Source: Pyrocephalus nanus
Taxonomy: Eukaryota; Chordata; Aves; Passeriformes; Tyrannidae
Assembly (NCBI GenBank): GCA_038380795.1
Contig: CM076271.1
Coordinates: 18,243,001-18,307,000, forward strand
Reading direction: 5' to 3'
Length of the DNA stretch: 64,000 bases
Shown here: one piece after another, positions 1-14,138 of the stretch
Layout: every line of letters starts with the position of its first letter
Position numbering within the stretch: position 1 is the stretch's first letter
The notes under the pieces: model-generated
What the model saw: only the letters and a program-made list of their open reading frames with translations
Database searches by the model: none
What the model was told of the DNA's origin: nothing
Position numbers and translations under genes: made by a program

Positions 1-3000
1 GGTTAATGTTAGCTAGAGACATTCACACACAGATCTCAAACCTTCATCTTGGATGAGAAGACAGTAAGCCAGTTCTTCCCTTGCTATTCTCATATTTAAA
101 AGATCCCTGGGAATGGTCTCAGTTCTTTCATCCAGCAGTTAACTCTGTGCAGGGTGGCTTCCCTGCTCCCACTCAGGATGCAGGACTGGGGGGATTGAGT
201 GAATTTTTTTTTTTTAGGAGCATTGTCGAGGTGAAAAAAATGGTAGAAAAGGGAAAGTTCTTTGATCTTTTCTCTGAAGCTCTTCTGGCAGTGCACCCAG
301 GAGTGGAGGGGGCTGGTACCTGACATCCTTGTGCCTGGGTGTGGAAATGGATAATTTTTGGGGCTTGAGCACAAAACAACTGTCAGGAGGCCAAGGTGGA
401 TAAGGCACTTAAGGAAAATAATTCTAACGCTTAGGTGTTAGTTTGCTTTTATGATGACATTGTGTAAAAACCTACTTTGAAAATTTATGAACTCATGGCT
501 AAGGGAATGAATATTTTACAAGGCTTGCATTGAACTCTGGTTTTTATAGGAGGATTTGTAGTTGTTGAAAAGCAATGTTTCTTTTGGCTTATTCCTGAAA
601 TGCTGGTGGTTTAAGCCATTTCTTTGAAAAATGCAGCAAACTAACTCAGAGTTTGTCTCCTTACTGGGAAAAACACCCCTGTGGGTGCTGGGATATTTAT
701 CTATATGAGATAATCAGTTAGGCATTGTAATTTTGTTTGATGGCTATAGCAGCTTCATCATAATATACTTTTATTATGTTTTCTATCTGAGGGATCATAT
801 GCTGGAGTAGCTGTCTTGAAATACCTGTCATACAGAGCAACCACTGCACCTGTGCCAGTTTGTTCTTCGGAGCCTTTTAGGAATATCAGGATGGATTTTT
901 AGAAGCCAGTTGAACAGCTAACCCCCAGAGTGCAGTGAAATAACTTTATTAGGCAGTATAAGTAGTGCCACTGAGTTTGTTTTGTGTCTCTCTCCCTAAA
1001 TCAGCTCAGTTAGCTCTTTCTTTTGAATCCCTACGGTGATTAAGTCCCCATTCTAGAGCAGAACCAATCTTGTATTTCCAAGATGATACAAAGGAAGTTT
1101 CAAAAGTTTAAGGCAGAGATGCTGTTGGCTGAACTAAGGTCTAATTAGGTGTCTTGTGGGTGAAGGCTGCTGAGCATCAAGGTTTGGTGTCCTGGACTGA
1201 TGCAGGGAATTGCTGTTCCAGCTGTGCCCCTCCCTGAGAGTGGCCACGGCACAGTGACCATCAACTGCTGGCTGAGGGGGCCAGTAAGAGATTTCTGGAA
1301 TGATCCTGATCATCATCAACAGGAATCCCCTTCAGAAGAGTGAGGTACCCTTTTGAATTCAAAATACTTGCATTTTATCAGGCTAACAGCCCTGAGTCTC
1401 TCTGGTGGGCATCTCTTCACCCCTCAGGAACCTTCTGAGCACTCTTGGACACGACTTGTAATCAGCATTTTGCAGATCAAGATGCAGCAGCATAGCAGAG
1501 AACTGGTTTGCTTGTTGGACCTGCCTTTGAGAAGGTGTGAGCAGAGATCTGAGGTCAGTGATGAGCAGTGTGGGAAGGAAGCAGGTTGGAGGATTCACAG
1601 AATGTTTGACTTGTGCACCTCAGATCAACTGGAGGTTCAGGAGTTCCACATGGAGCAGCTCTCCCCAGCCTCTCTGCTGCTCTGCAGGTCATTTCACACG
1701 TGGGACATTTGTGGACGTGGGGATGCTGAAGGACTGTTGATGTTTTTTGAATATTCAGGACACCCCTTTAGTTGGGCAGTAACATAAATTGTGAAGCTTG
1801 GACTAGAAATTTCTTCTTTTCTTTAAAGTAACTTTAAATCCCACGTTTTTTAGGAAAGTATAGAGTGAGTTGAATTTCCTTATTGAATGAAATAATTTTT
1901 TCCCTTGAAAACTAAATGTAACAAGAATTTAATAATTCATGAATTGAGCTTCAACATCTTTTAAATAATAGATGGACTGTCATGCCAAGTTCAGCTGAAA
2001 ACTTACAGAGCATACATTTTTATGTTTTTCTTTGGCATTTCGAGGAATTACAGAACTACAAACATTTATTTTGTATTTTTGCTCATTGCAATATTTTATT
2101 CCTTTCAGGTTGATTTAAGAAATAAAAACAACAGTTTAAAAAAAAAGTTAGTAGCTTCAGGTTTTGATGGAAAAAGAGAATAGAAGGGAGAGAAGCTGTA
2201 GGTATACATTCATAAATGATTCACTGGACTTTTGGCTGACAGATAGAATGGTTTCATAATAACTTTGTTTATCATTTTTCTTATCAGTGAAATCAAATGT
2301 TAAATAGCTCTACTGGAAAGTGCTGTAAGGTTGTCTAACAATTACACCTCTGTCACCTCTGCTGTCTTTGTCCTTTTCAAAATAATCAGACTGGATTTAT
2401 TTTATTGGTTATCTCTCCCCCCACCTCTATGAAATAGAAATGATTTTCAGAAGATGTGGCAAGCTGCAGAAGCAGGCTGTCATTTCATGGTATTTTTGGA
2501 TAGGAGGAGGATGGGTAGCCTCTTTCTTAAAGCAGAAGGAACGCAAAAGTTGTTCCTGCTTACAGACTTGGTGACTTTTGGCTTTGCTGTGTTATAGCAG
2601 TGCATGTGAAGTGCCCCAGGAGAGGTAGAGCCTGTCCCTCTGCCCTGTGTCACAGCCCTGGGTTATTTTCAGGGGTACAGGCAGCCCAGGTTGGGTGTTT
2701 GGGGGTTGTGGCACTGTTCTCTGAGGAGGTGGACAATGTGTGAGCAGCCTGTCTCTGTGCTGAGTGGAGCAGGAGTGTGCTCTGCTCCTGACCAGCACTG
2801 AGTCTGAAGGTCGGTTCTGGCCCAAGAATAGCAGGAGGTGGAGCTCTCAGACAACATAAACCCCTAGAGTTCTTCAAAACCTTAGGATTTTAGGTTTTCC
2901 ATCTCTAGGATTTCTCTGCTCTCTTCCATGTGCATCCCTAATTTGGCAGAGCCCTGGCTCACCTACTGGAGAACAGGTAATCTACAGCTGAGGGTGCTGG

Positions 3001-3270
3001 TGATGCCATAAATGTTCCAAAAAGGTGCTGTGATCCAAAAGAAAAGCCCAAACCACAACAGTTGTTAGGTCTCAGAGCATCCAACACCACATCACAAACC
3101 CAGGAGGCATCACTTCTGTGATTCATGTCCCTACTTTGTAATATCAATTCCGTGGAGGAACAACTGACTCCGAGGTGATGGATTGCCTCATTCATCTTGG
3201 CAAGACCTTCTGAAAATCCATGCAAAACTACTACAGATTTCATGAATAGGTAGCCTGTTCTCTCTTCTTC
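1..3270. other. noncoding tract, no gene recognised
   Basis: No coding exon, RNA gene or transposon could be recognised here. A T12 run lies at 204-215. The longest open frame (1353-1787, plus, 144 codons) is unlike any family I know, has no convincing splice or promoter context, and is of a length expected by chance in 64 kb. A GC-richer stretch at about 2590-2870 gives overlapping open frames in several minus-strand frames, which points to composition rather than coding. Confidence 0.6.
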
Positions 3271-3288
3271 TTTTTTTTTTTTTTTTTT
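3271..3288. repeat. poly-T tract (T18)
   Basis: An uninterrupted run of 18 T preceded by a short TC-rich stretch. It could be a simple homopolymer or the A-tail remnant of a minus-strand retroposed fragment to its right. No flanking element is recognisable. Confidence 0.9.
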
Positions 3289-6200
3289 GGAAAGTTTTTC
3301 AAGTTCCAGAAATGAAAAGAATATTTTATTCTTCTTTTATTCCCATGAAAGTGCATCTTTCTTTCCAACTCCCCGTTTTCCCATGCAATAAAATCTGTTA
3401 CTGAAGTTGGTGAGAATAAAAATATGTTGTTCTTCAATTAATTGCAGCAAATGTATCTTTTAGAGTGTCCAAGTGTGAGTACTGCTTAGTTAGAGGTTTG
3501 AAGACTTTGAAATAATGTTGTTAATTTGTTCTGTTGCACCAAATGTGGAATCAGGCAATGGGGGTTTGTTTGAACTCCATTCCGTGGAGTTGTTTATAAA
3601 AAGACTTATGAGATCTCCAGCAATCATTTATTTTTATCATTTCACCCTTACTGTTTTAATCTTCCTGCTCTGTGTGCAGAAGTGAAGAAGCAGAGGGTCA
3701 GGAGTACTTCAGAACCATATGCAGATTATTTAAGTGGTAGCACTGTACCTGTGCCTTTGTCTCATGCTATTTACAAACTATGAACTTGTCTTATTAGTCA
3801 AAGGGGAACAATCAGAATTTCACAGGAATCATTATCTTTCTACAAAATATTCTGAGCATAAAAAGAGAACATTGGCACTTACAGGGTATTAACTGGCAAA
3901 AATAATTCACAACTTCCCTGTGATAAATGTTCCCACTTGTGAAATTACAATGGATTTGCATTCAGTTCCAGCTTCTTCCACCCCGTGGAAATACTTGGGT
4001 AATTTGGGTGGGTACTTGCAATAACTCATCAAGCTGATAATGGTGTTTAGTGCACCATATGTTGTCACTTAAGACTTGAACTGTAACTTCTGCAATCTCG
4101 TTGAAGGGGAACGAGGTGAATATTGAAATCAGAAGAGCTTGGCTTCGCTTTCTTTTGGTTTGGAATCTTGAACCTGTTTCTTGGAGTCTCCAAAAATGGA
4201 AAAGGATTAGGAAAAAAACCCTAATCACATTAGCTGATTTTTGCACCAAGTTGATCTCACATGGCTCCTTTTGTAGAGAAAGGACAGAAAAAGTGATTTT
4301 AATTTTTTTTTGCTTGTTTGGAGCAAATAAATAGGGGTTTTCTCTCCATTGCCTGGTAGTTTGGAGCCCGGAGAGAAGAGCCAGCTAAGTTTAGTTCCCA
4401 ACTCCATCAGAGGCTGGGCTCTTGGCCCATGGAAAACCTCACATTTAGAAGGAAGAAGGCAGAGTCTTCCCTGGCTGGGTATTTTTAGCAGTTTCACCCA
4501 AATGCTCCCATTGTTATCAATAGTCTTTGTAGCATAATTATACCCAGGAGCATAATTCCTGGCAAAGATTTCTTGAACAAAAGGCTATAAAAATTCCTCA
4601 TTAAAGGTAATGCCTGCCCCAAAACTTTTGTAGTTTGAGGTGGAAGTTGTGTTATCTGGCATAATACCATTTTGTTCTCTTTTTCAATGTCATTTAAAAG
4701 CTGGGCTTCTGTGTTCACTTCTGATTTTCCTTTCTTTTTGGGGATAAAAAAAAAAAATCTGTTAAAATTAAAGTTTTTCCTCAGCCAATCTTTTATCAAG
4801 CACCTTTTCACCCAGGTTGTTTGGTTTTCTCATTGGGAACATTTCAGGCAACTTAATCCCTAGGGGAAGAGAGAGCAAATATTCAGTGGTGGGAGAAAAT
4901 GATTTGAGTGGGGTAGTACAATGGTAGGAACATTTTGATTAAAAATGCAAGAATATTCAATCATTCTATCTAACAGACCATATGTACATGAAAAGCCTAT
5001 CTTCATTCTTATCATTCTGGGTGCTCATCTTCAACAGGATGATTGATTGGCAAGATTCCTATTTCTACACCTTTCATCTATCTTCAGTACTTTCATAAAT
5101 GTTGAATTAAGCAGTTTTTATGAAACTTATCATAAACTGGAGTGTTCATTGAAAGTGACTGTGACAAAGTGGATTCCCCTACTCTTGAACTTCAACAGCA
5201 ATATTGCACAGTACATTCATTTCTGCCTGGTTAAAAGCACAGGGTTTTTTTTTAATCTTTATGCATTTTTTCACCCTAAGAAAAATTAAAGAGAGGGGGA
5301 AAATGAAGGGCTTTTGAGAAAAGGAAGAGACAATGTCTTGACTGAAAGTTTTGCTCCTTATTCAGGCACCTGGAAAGAGAAGATGAGCCTTTGTGAAGTT
5401 GAGTTCCTCCTTTTGTTCTTTACATGGCTTTGTTTCGGCCTGTTACCTCTGCCTTTTTATGGAGGGAACACCTTGAAAACCTTTGTCTTGTATTATTCTG
5501 TGTCTTTGGAACTGGTGCAGTCTTCCATTCATGCAGATTATTTTTGGTTAGAACCAAATTGTGTTGTATTAACTCGTGCCTTGCAGATACCCACATTGGC
5601 ACAAAAACCTTTTCTGAAAAAAGTTAAATTTTTTTGTTACCTGTGGCTGATTTGGGGCTTTAGGAAGTGAGAAGGAGTTCTCTGAGAAGATCAGTAGCTG
5701 GACAGAACCGCTGACAGCTTATTGCAGCTGACAAATTTCCTGTTGAGTGACCTTCGTGAGTCTTCCCATGTCAGAACTGGCCAGGGCTAAATTTCCCAAT
5801 TCCCCCACAGCCATGCAAGTCCAGTGATGTTCAAATGCTCTATTTTAATAATCAGGCATTTTTTTTTTCCCCCCCTCTGGAGGTGTTGGAGCCACATCAC
5901 ATCTGCTGGTGCTTCTGGTACTGTGATGTTCTGTTAAGCATCTTCCAAACTGAGTTTATGGTTTTCCTTGGGGGAGGGTGGGGGAGGAAAGAAGAAGTTA
6001 CATAAATGCTTGATTTATGGGAACACATGGCATTTGCAGATGTGCCAGTGTCGCTGTTCCCCCCAGTAACTGAATTAAATGGCTGGAAAAGGACAATCAA
6101 GGTGGCTGTCACATGCCAGTGCATGGGAGTTAGTACAACATCTGCTTTGCCTGCTGTTTCAGAGATCACTGGTGCGTGTCACAGTCAGGAGCAGAATCTC

Positions 6201-8133
6201 TAGCACTCCTTTTCTTGTTGGTGAAGGCCGTGCATGGGAAGTGTTTGAAGTTCTGCTGAGAATGGCCTTTTGCAAGTTCTGGCAGCAGGTTCATGTTTTT
6301 ACCCTATTCAGCATTTAAGTTACAGGAGGCTCAGAAAAAAGGGCATTTCTCTTTGTCTGTGCTTGCTCTGACTTCTCCTTTTCCAGCCCTTGATGCTCTT
6401 CACGTCCTGCCCTGGGAGTGCCCCCATTCATTGCCTGATGAGTATTTTTGATACATACAGCGAGTTAATTGTAACTCTAATCACTGGCAGCCGTTGATGT
6501 TTTGCTGTTGTAATTTGGTGTTTTCTCCCAGAACCATTAGAGGCAGATGAGATACAAACTGCTAGTTAAAAGCTCTGTGATTCATGGGCTTTCTGGAGGC
6601 AGCAGGGAAAACGAGCTATTGGTAGCAGAACCTCCAGTTAGAAGCGTTTATGTGGCTTCCCTCAGGGACTATGATGTGAGAGTAAAACTTTTATACTATC
6701 AGATGCTTGTAAGCAATTCTCCATCTGGGACTTTAGCTTGGAATAGCTCTATTATTCATTTGTACCCCAGAACTCCTTGGATAATAATCTGCATCATCTT
6801 CTAGCTGTGAGTGGCTGTAGCCACACGTGCTGCTGGTGGAGGCACAAATGAAATGCTGCTTGCTGGACTTGGAAAGCACAGACTGTAGTTCCTGCACCAC
6901 CAGATGCTTCCTGCGTCATCTTGGGCAGTCTCTTGCTGATAAAATGATTTTAGATGCAATTAACTCCCTGCACACATCAATGATATTTTAGTGACTTGTT
7001 ACAGAGATGGTTTCTGTGCCTGAGTCCACACCCCTGATTTGGGACACGACTCCAGGGATGTGGCAGAGGTGGAGGGAAGGCGTCAAACCTCATGGTCCCT
7101 GCCCTGGAAGAGCAGTTCTGAAATTAAATGACCCTGTGGAAGCAGGAACACAATTGCCACCTTCCTTTTCCATGCTTGTGTATCAATTGGTGTATGCAGC
7201 CACCTGGTGTGTGCATTTTTGGGGGGTCCAGCCTGCCCTCCTTTTCAGGTGGGCTTATAGCAGGGACAGGAGGCTCACTGAGAGCTTTGGGGCCAAATCA
7301 CACTTGCTGCATGGGCAGAGATCAGGGATAAACTCTCCCTCAAGTATGCTTTTTATCATCTTTCATTGTTTGAGAGGAAATATAGCAAAGGAATCGGTCA
7401 GTGCTGAACATTTTTGGCTCAAGGAGCACAAGAAATCTCCTGTTAGTGTCTGCATGTCTCTAATAGCATAGCTGGGCACTGGGGAGGACGTGTCACTGGC
7501 TATTTAGTTGTTGTCTGTGACCTATTGCAGGCTGTCTTGCTGCTTTCTCATTATCCCAGATTGGAGTAGTAGATCACTGAGCAGCAACTGGAAAAAAAGA
7601 AGCAGAGTTCAGTGTGCCTTGGGTTGGGCAGCCCTGATCCCAGCTGGTAGAACACAGCAGCAGGAGCTGGACGTGCCCACAAGGTGCCCAAATTGTCAGT
7701 CAAGTCAAGGGTCAAAGAGGCAAATTCAGGCTCGGTGTGTTGTGCTGTTGACCACAACAACCCAGTGACTGCTGACACCAGGGGTTTGCAGCAGAAGGGG
7801 CTTTGGGAGAATTAAGTTGTACTCAGATTAGCAGTACCACAGTTCCTTGTGTTCTGAGGGTACTGCCAGTGACTGCACACAGTGTCTGTCACAGCGAGTG
7901 CCTGTGAATTATTTATAAGTGACTCGATTTGCAATCTTAGAATATGAGCGTTTCCCCACCTAAAATCAGGCTTATTGCTGCCTCTCCTGGAGCCTCTCCT
8001 GGTTATTAGAAGTCATTGCTGATCACCAGTCCCAGTGTGTTAAACACAGTTTGCTACCAGCTTCTCAAACCCACCCAAACACGGGACATCTCGCTGCACC
8101 CTCCTGGTCAGGCTCCCAAATTCTGGAAAATTA
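3289..8133. other. noncoding tract with small homopolymer and G-rich motifs
   Basis: No gene is recognised. Visible small features are a 7-bp hairpin near 4206-4227 (GATTAGG, A-rich loop, CCTAATC), a T10-C7 junction at 5859-5875, and a G-rich stretch at 5970-5987 with runs of 5, 3, 5 and 2 G. The open frame at 7007-7471 (plus, 154 codons) matches nothing I know and is probably chance. Confidence 0.55.
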
Positions 8134-8213
8134 GATGTCCCTGCTCATGGCAGGGGGTTTGGAATGAGATGATCTTTAAGGTCCCTCCCAACTCAAACCA
8201 TCCTGGGATTCTG
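8134..8213 (+). mobile_element. CR1 LINE, 3' end fragment
   Basis: This is the last 80 or so bases of an avian CR1 non-LTR retrotransposon in plus orientation. It reads GATGTCCCTGCTCATGGCAG, then a G-run, GATGATCTTTAAGGTCCCTCCCAACTC and a terminal GGGATTCTG. The 5' end is truncated well inside the 3' region, as is normal for CR1, and no reverse-transcriptase sequence remains. Substitutions against the familiar avian consensus (for example CTCATGG for CCCATGG) suggest an old copy. Confidence 0.88.
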
Positions 8214-8272
8214 CTCAAAGCTGTGTTGGACTGCACTGGGCAACTGTGGCTGGAAAGGGTCCTTGACCACCT

Positions 8273-8289
8273 AAAAAAAAAAAAAAAAA
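8273..8289. repeat. poly-A tract (A17)
   Basis: A run of 17 A about 60 bp after the CR1 end. Avian CR1 ends in short octamer-like repeats rather than poly-A, so this is probably a separate homopolymer. Confidence 0.9.
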
Positions 8290-11200
8290 GATGAATTTCT
8301 GAGTGTTGCCTCAAAGCCTGATGAATTTTAATCCACAAATACCGACTCAGTGGATGTTTTTACTTACCTTGTGGGTGAGGGATGCATTTGTGAACCTATT
8401 AGCCTAGGAACTGAAATTAATTTGTGAGGTTTTATCTTTTAATGAGTTTAGCACAGCAACATCAAATAATTTTTCTCACAATTTAGCTCAACATTGATTC
8501 CTCATTTAGTTAAAAATTTCAAATCTTACAGGCTACACAAGAAATTAGGTTCTTAATGACTGTTTTATTCAATTATTACAGAGATACTTGTCCTATCATA
8601 GTTAATGTTCCATTGTGAAATTGGCTTGAGAGGGAGTGTAAAATGTTATTTTTCTCCCCAATATCCTCATGAGTAATATCCTCACATGACATTTTAATGC
8701 AGTTTTTAACCATGTTGGATTTCTTCGTGCAGTTTTATTTTGTTTCAGAATTTTAACCAAGAAATCATTAAAATGCAGTTTAAATTGGATTTTAAAAGCT
8801 TTTTTTTTAAAAAAAGATTATTTCTTACCAAGTTTTTAGCACTTTTTCCAAAAATTCATTTAAAAAAACCCCTTCAGTCCTGCTTGTATTAGGATAAAAG
8901 CCTACAAATTCTTTATTTAAGTAGCACTAACAGAAACTTAATGGTTATTGCAATCCTTTTTGTTGATAGATAAAATTCTTTGACAGCAATTGATTTATAG
9001 AAAACTGCCAGATAAATCTGACAAGGAGATGTAATCCAGCAAAAAATTTTCCAGGGGAGTGGGGGATTTTTAAGATAATTTTTAGACATTATTCATCACG
9101 AGTGAAAGCTGGTGGTCAGTAGTTAGATGAAGAGATAACATCTCTAGAATTTCCAATTTCCTCACCACAGATGACTTATGTGCTTTTTCTGACAAAAGGG
9201 AAAGATTTGATGGCATAATGAGAGGAGGTATTGATGATGAGGAGAGAGCTCCAGCAAAATGGAAACATGCAATGAGATCAAATGGAAGGATATTTTGGAG
9301 AACTGCTCTGGATTATTTTGCAATCCAAGAAGTGATTTCCATTTAAACAGTGAGACTGTACAATGGGGTCTAATTCAAAGAAATTCTGAGCAGTGAGGTG
9401 GCAGCTTAAACATATAATATTTGGGGATAGTGGGCACTGCTAAGAATAGTTTCTTTTAGAGACTAAGTAGTAAAATATATGGCAAAGATTTCAATGTTTG
9501 CTGCAACAGTGAATAAACAAACTGCTCTGCAGGGGGATGTGTCAGGGAAGATCCTTCAGCCCCAAGGTGTCACTGTATTGCCACCTGTAGATGGAGAAAT
9601 AGGCAAATTCTCCACGTGAAGTGGTGAGAGGGGAACAGGTGAGTCCAGAGGGTTTGATTAAACCCACAGAGCAGTCTCTGTGTGGTGCTGCATTTAAACC
9701 AATTTCTAGGTGGTGCTGGAAAATTTGATATTGAGTGTTACTTTGGGAAAAATGAGCCAGAAATGGCCTCAGATGTGGCTGTCACAGAGTGTGACAGGAG
9801 GGAGAGGCTGGGCAGGTGATGGGTGAACAGGAGGGCAGGGTCTTGGATCTCTGCTCTGATGTCCTTTCCAAACCAGTATCAGTCATTCTTGGCTGTGTAG
9901 GTCAAGCTTTCTGTGCTGTATTTCAGGTTTATCCCTTCTGTAACTGCACAGGAAATATTTAATATTTTGTCACTTGGCTGAAGGGCCATTTGGCCTTTTT
10001 TGAATGGGGAGAAATGGTGGGTGTTTGTTTGTTTTTGATTTAGATGTGTGTCTTTAATAAATATTTTCGTTTTGAATTTTTGTTTGTTGTTTCCCCTCCT
10101 GTTTAACATTCTGTGTGACCCAATGCACCCTGGAAAGAGCAGCCTTTCTTTCCATTCCGAGTGCTGGAAGGCTCCCAGTGTGCTGAACACCTGGAGAGCT
10201 GTTCTCCCGTGGGTTTGTAACCCATCTGACAGCTTTAGCACAGGCAGCCTGCAATTAAAAAATCCACAGGGCCGTTGATTGCTAATTAGGGTCAGATGGA
10301 CAACTCAAAATCACCGGCATCTCCCCACCTGATCAAGTGCTTTGCAGCAGTCATTTTGTCTGCTGAATCAAAGCTCGTTTGTCCCTTGTAATTAAACTCC
10401 ATCAGAGCAGTGTCTGCAAAGAGGGGCTGGAGATGGAGAAGAGCTGGGGCAGGATGGGCCACGTGGAGGGCAAACACCTGGAGCTGCAGCCACAGAGCCT
10501 GGAGAATCCAGCTCTGCACATGCCAAGTTTTTGTTGCATAGTCACATTAATAACTGTTTGTGCATCCCAGCGTGACCTGTGGGTGTTGGTGACTTCTAAT
10601 TCTCTCATTCCTCCTCCTGCCTGTGTTTAAGTTATCTTCTGGGCTCTCTTTACCTCTTGTCTCACTAGTGCTATCCACTGACACGCTTTGGGGAGACAGA
10701 ATTGCCAAGAAAACATGCAAGTTACCACCAATTAAGATGAAAAAATAAAGACTAAGTATAAAAACATGTCCTAATTCCTTCTGAGTGAAGTCCTAAGAAC
10801 TTCTTTATGCTCTGAGACTGGTCAAATATCTTATGGAAAGTGATATTTTTGACAAAAATGCCTTAATGTACCAAATTCGGTTCTTCCAGAATTATTGTTT
10901 GAGTTCTTATTGGTTATAAAATAGAACTTGGAAATTGGATTTTTTTTTTCCTATAGTATCATATTTTTTTTGCCTTCTAGAATTTAGGAAGAATTATCCA
11001 GATATGAGTTTCTAAAGAAACTCAAGTGGCTGATGCATTGTCTTGAGTGCTCTCCCAGGGTTTTTAAAAGCTGCCACAATTGCAGGTAGCAGTGTTAGTT
11101 CATTGTGTTCCCATCCCATGCAATGAGCAGGCTTTTTAAATAGAAGGCTCACTGCTGGCCTATTGATTTAATACATCTTTTACTGTGGAGTATTGCCTTG

Positions 11201-14138
11201 GCCACCGAGGTGGCTTTGATTGGTCTTACCTGTGTAAGAGTTCTGAGATAACAAACCTTTTTTGTAACAGCTTCAGGGCAATTAGTGTTAAAGACTGCAT
11301 GCAATCATCCCATCCTTATTTCAGAAGAAGTTAATACTGGTTGTTGAAGAGCACTTAGAAATGGAAAGGTGAAAAATGGCTTGCTTTTTTTTTTTTTTTC
11401 CCTTCTGTACCATTTGCAGAACTTGGTGCATGGACACCTTTCTTTTTCCTACCTGTTTTTATTTTAGATGGAAGCTGAATGATTCTGTTCATCAGTTCCT
11501 CTGCTATTTCTTTGAGATGCATCATATGTATCCCTTTGAAGGGAAAGATAATTCACAAGTTGTCTACTGCCTGGGAACACCCAGCAGAAGTGCACATGCA
11601 TTTTTGATTATGTATTTCTTTCCATCTCTACAGGGCAAAATAAAGGCAGAAAATGTCAGGGCTACAACAAAGCAGTGTTCTTTTCTGGGGAGAGGTGTTG
11701 TGCAGCTTCTCTGGCCGAGGTGTGGTCCAGGAAAAAGGTGGAGAAGTGGTGGGAGAAGGTGTAGAAGAGAGAAGTAGGGAAGAGCAAACATCAAACATCT
11801 GACAGTATAGATCTGGTTGCAATCAGTAGACAGCTATGTTTCTTTTAGTAACAATGATTCTTGGTGTTTTGTTTAATTTCCCAAGTTGTAATATGGGTAT
11901 AAAAATGCTTTATCAACCTTATAAATGTTGAGGTTGGTCCATGGATGTGTCCCTCGTGAGTTCAGTACAGTTGGCTTTGAGTGTTTAAGTCAGTGTGGTA
12001 CCTCTGCTTCTCTGAGTAAATCAGCTTAGTTGGAAGTTTCCTCTTTTATACCCAGAGCTCTCAGTCTGGCAGAAGAATTTAAATGTAAAGTCTGAAATTA
12101 ATCTGAGTGCTCTGCTCTGTGTATCCTGTGAAGAGTAATAATGTGCTTATATATTTGCCAGCACCAAACAAGGTACACAAGGATGCAATAATCAATATGT
12201 GCTGTAGGAATACCAGCTCTTTAATTTACTGCATATTACACTGAATTGGATAACAGTCTGCTTTGTCTTTTACTGTGCTTTAGTGCAATAACCTTTAAAC
12301 CCTGGTTTATTTGTTCAAAATAAATCCAAATCTTTTTTTTTTTTTCTTTCCCAGTAACCTGCTTTATTTAACAGACATTTCCTATTTCTAGTCTCTTTGC
12401 TGGCATTTATCTGCTTGCAAATGGATTTATCATCGAGTAATCCTAGTTTTGAACAAAATGTCTTTTGCTATCTCAAAACCCCAGGCTCTTCTGTGTTTGC
12501 TCTGCTACCAATTAAGTGGAGTGAGTCAATGAAAGCTTTCCTGAGAGCATCATCCAAGTAGGTTGTGTGGAATGGAATCCTGATGGCTACTCTGAAGCTA
12601 AAGCAGGTGGTGTATAATGGCTCATTTGCACACAGGGATTGGGAGAAGCAGGGAGAATGGATATTTCTGGCAGTAGATTCCTTTGCTCTTTCTGCCTCTT
12701 TCCCAGTGAGCTGTTCCATCCCATACATGTCTGAAATGCTGCAGCAAGAGATCTCTGCAGATAAGGGGGGTGTGTAATAGCCAGCTGAAGCAGAACCAGG
12801 ATCATCATCCTGCCATCACCACTGTGGCAGCACAATAAATGGTATTTAGTTGCTATGTGCCCACTCAGAGAGGGAGGATGAGTAAAATACAGTAATAAAA
12901 CATCAACATGTGAAGTTGTATGGTAAATATGCTCTGACAAAGAAGGGATGGGGATTACTGTGGTGGGGAATGTGGCATAGCTACCCTTTTTAGCAGTAAT
13001 GTCATTTTAGTTTAGCTTAATCCAAGAGGATTGCTGTGATGAATTTGCATTTTTGTCAATGACTCTGCTCCATGATTTAGCTGCAAATCCTGCCTTGTGT
13101 TTCTGTGCTGGAAGGTGTGTTATGTCCCTGTGAAAGGAATTCTGCTGACCTCATTGTATGCTGTATTGAACAAATGTAAGACTGTAGGTACTTTAATTAA
13201 TTCTGCCTTTCACATTTAACTGTGACCTTCTTCAGCTTCAGGATTCATCCCTACTCACAGAGATGAGAAAGTGTCCCATTTCCATAAGAATATATTTTTC
13301 CATGTATGAGTTGTTACAGCTACATGTAAATACCAACAGAAGAATAATTGTAAGCAGGAATAAGCAGATAAGAAAACTATCAACCATTTATTCACACTCT
13401 GGTCAAAGGAACTGCATCTTTTATCCTAGGATAAGTACAAAAGCAATCCCAGCCTGATAGCCCTGATACTCCATATCTTTGTGTCAGAAGGTTGGGAGTG
13501 AGGGACAGAGGATGAACTGACCTATGTAATCTTAAAATTTAACAAAGAAATGAACAAACAACACCCCAGGAGGATCTCTATTTATTATTTATTTTCAGCA
13601 AACCTGGACTGATGCTCATCTTTCTCTTATATACATGCAGGATGAACTCCACGTTAGTGGATTAGTTTGAAAAGCGTTTTTTGGATGCAGATATTGTGTG
13701 TTTAGGTGTGTGAGGATGTTACTGAACTCTCTGAGGGAGGTGGAGTGAATTCCTGGCAAATGCCTCAGCGTGCAGCTAAGTCACTTAGCTGTGCTGCCTG
13801 GCTTGATTTAGCATTCAGGGAGGTAACAAGTGTTTAAAACTCTGAAAGGTGCAATGGAAATTGCTTAGCCTTCCTTTTTTTTCTACTTCTGAAGGAATAG
13901 TGAACACATATAGGATGTTCCTGTGTACTTATGAGGAAAGTCAAGAATCCGAAATGAATCCCAACCTAAATCTATCATATAATGGACTTTGAGTAAAATA
14001 TAATGACTTGGATTACATTGGGCTGCCAGAGTAAGTTTGCAACCCAAACAGGCCCAATACAGCAGCATTTAAATAGTTCTGAAAAATCTCCCTGGTCTGT
14101 AGTGCAGGAGGAGAAGTCAGATGAGGTTGGAAGGATCT
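8290..14138. other. noncoding tract, AT-rich, no gene recognised
   Basis: No gene or transposon is recognised. From about 8400 to 9000 the sequence is very AT-rich and contains a T9/A7 palindrome near 8803-8819. A perfect 7-bp inverted repeat with a 3-base loop (TGTCACA-GAG-TGTGACA) lies at 9780-9796. T15 (11385-11399) and T13 (12333-12345) runs are present. Open frames here are short and unlike known proteins. Confidence 0.55.

Noticed and set aside
1353..1787. 144-codon plus-strand open frame
   Set aside because: A frame of this length is expected about once in 64 kb of six-frame random sequence of this composition. No motif or family resemblance was found.
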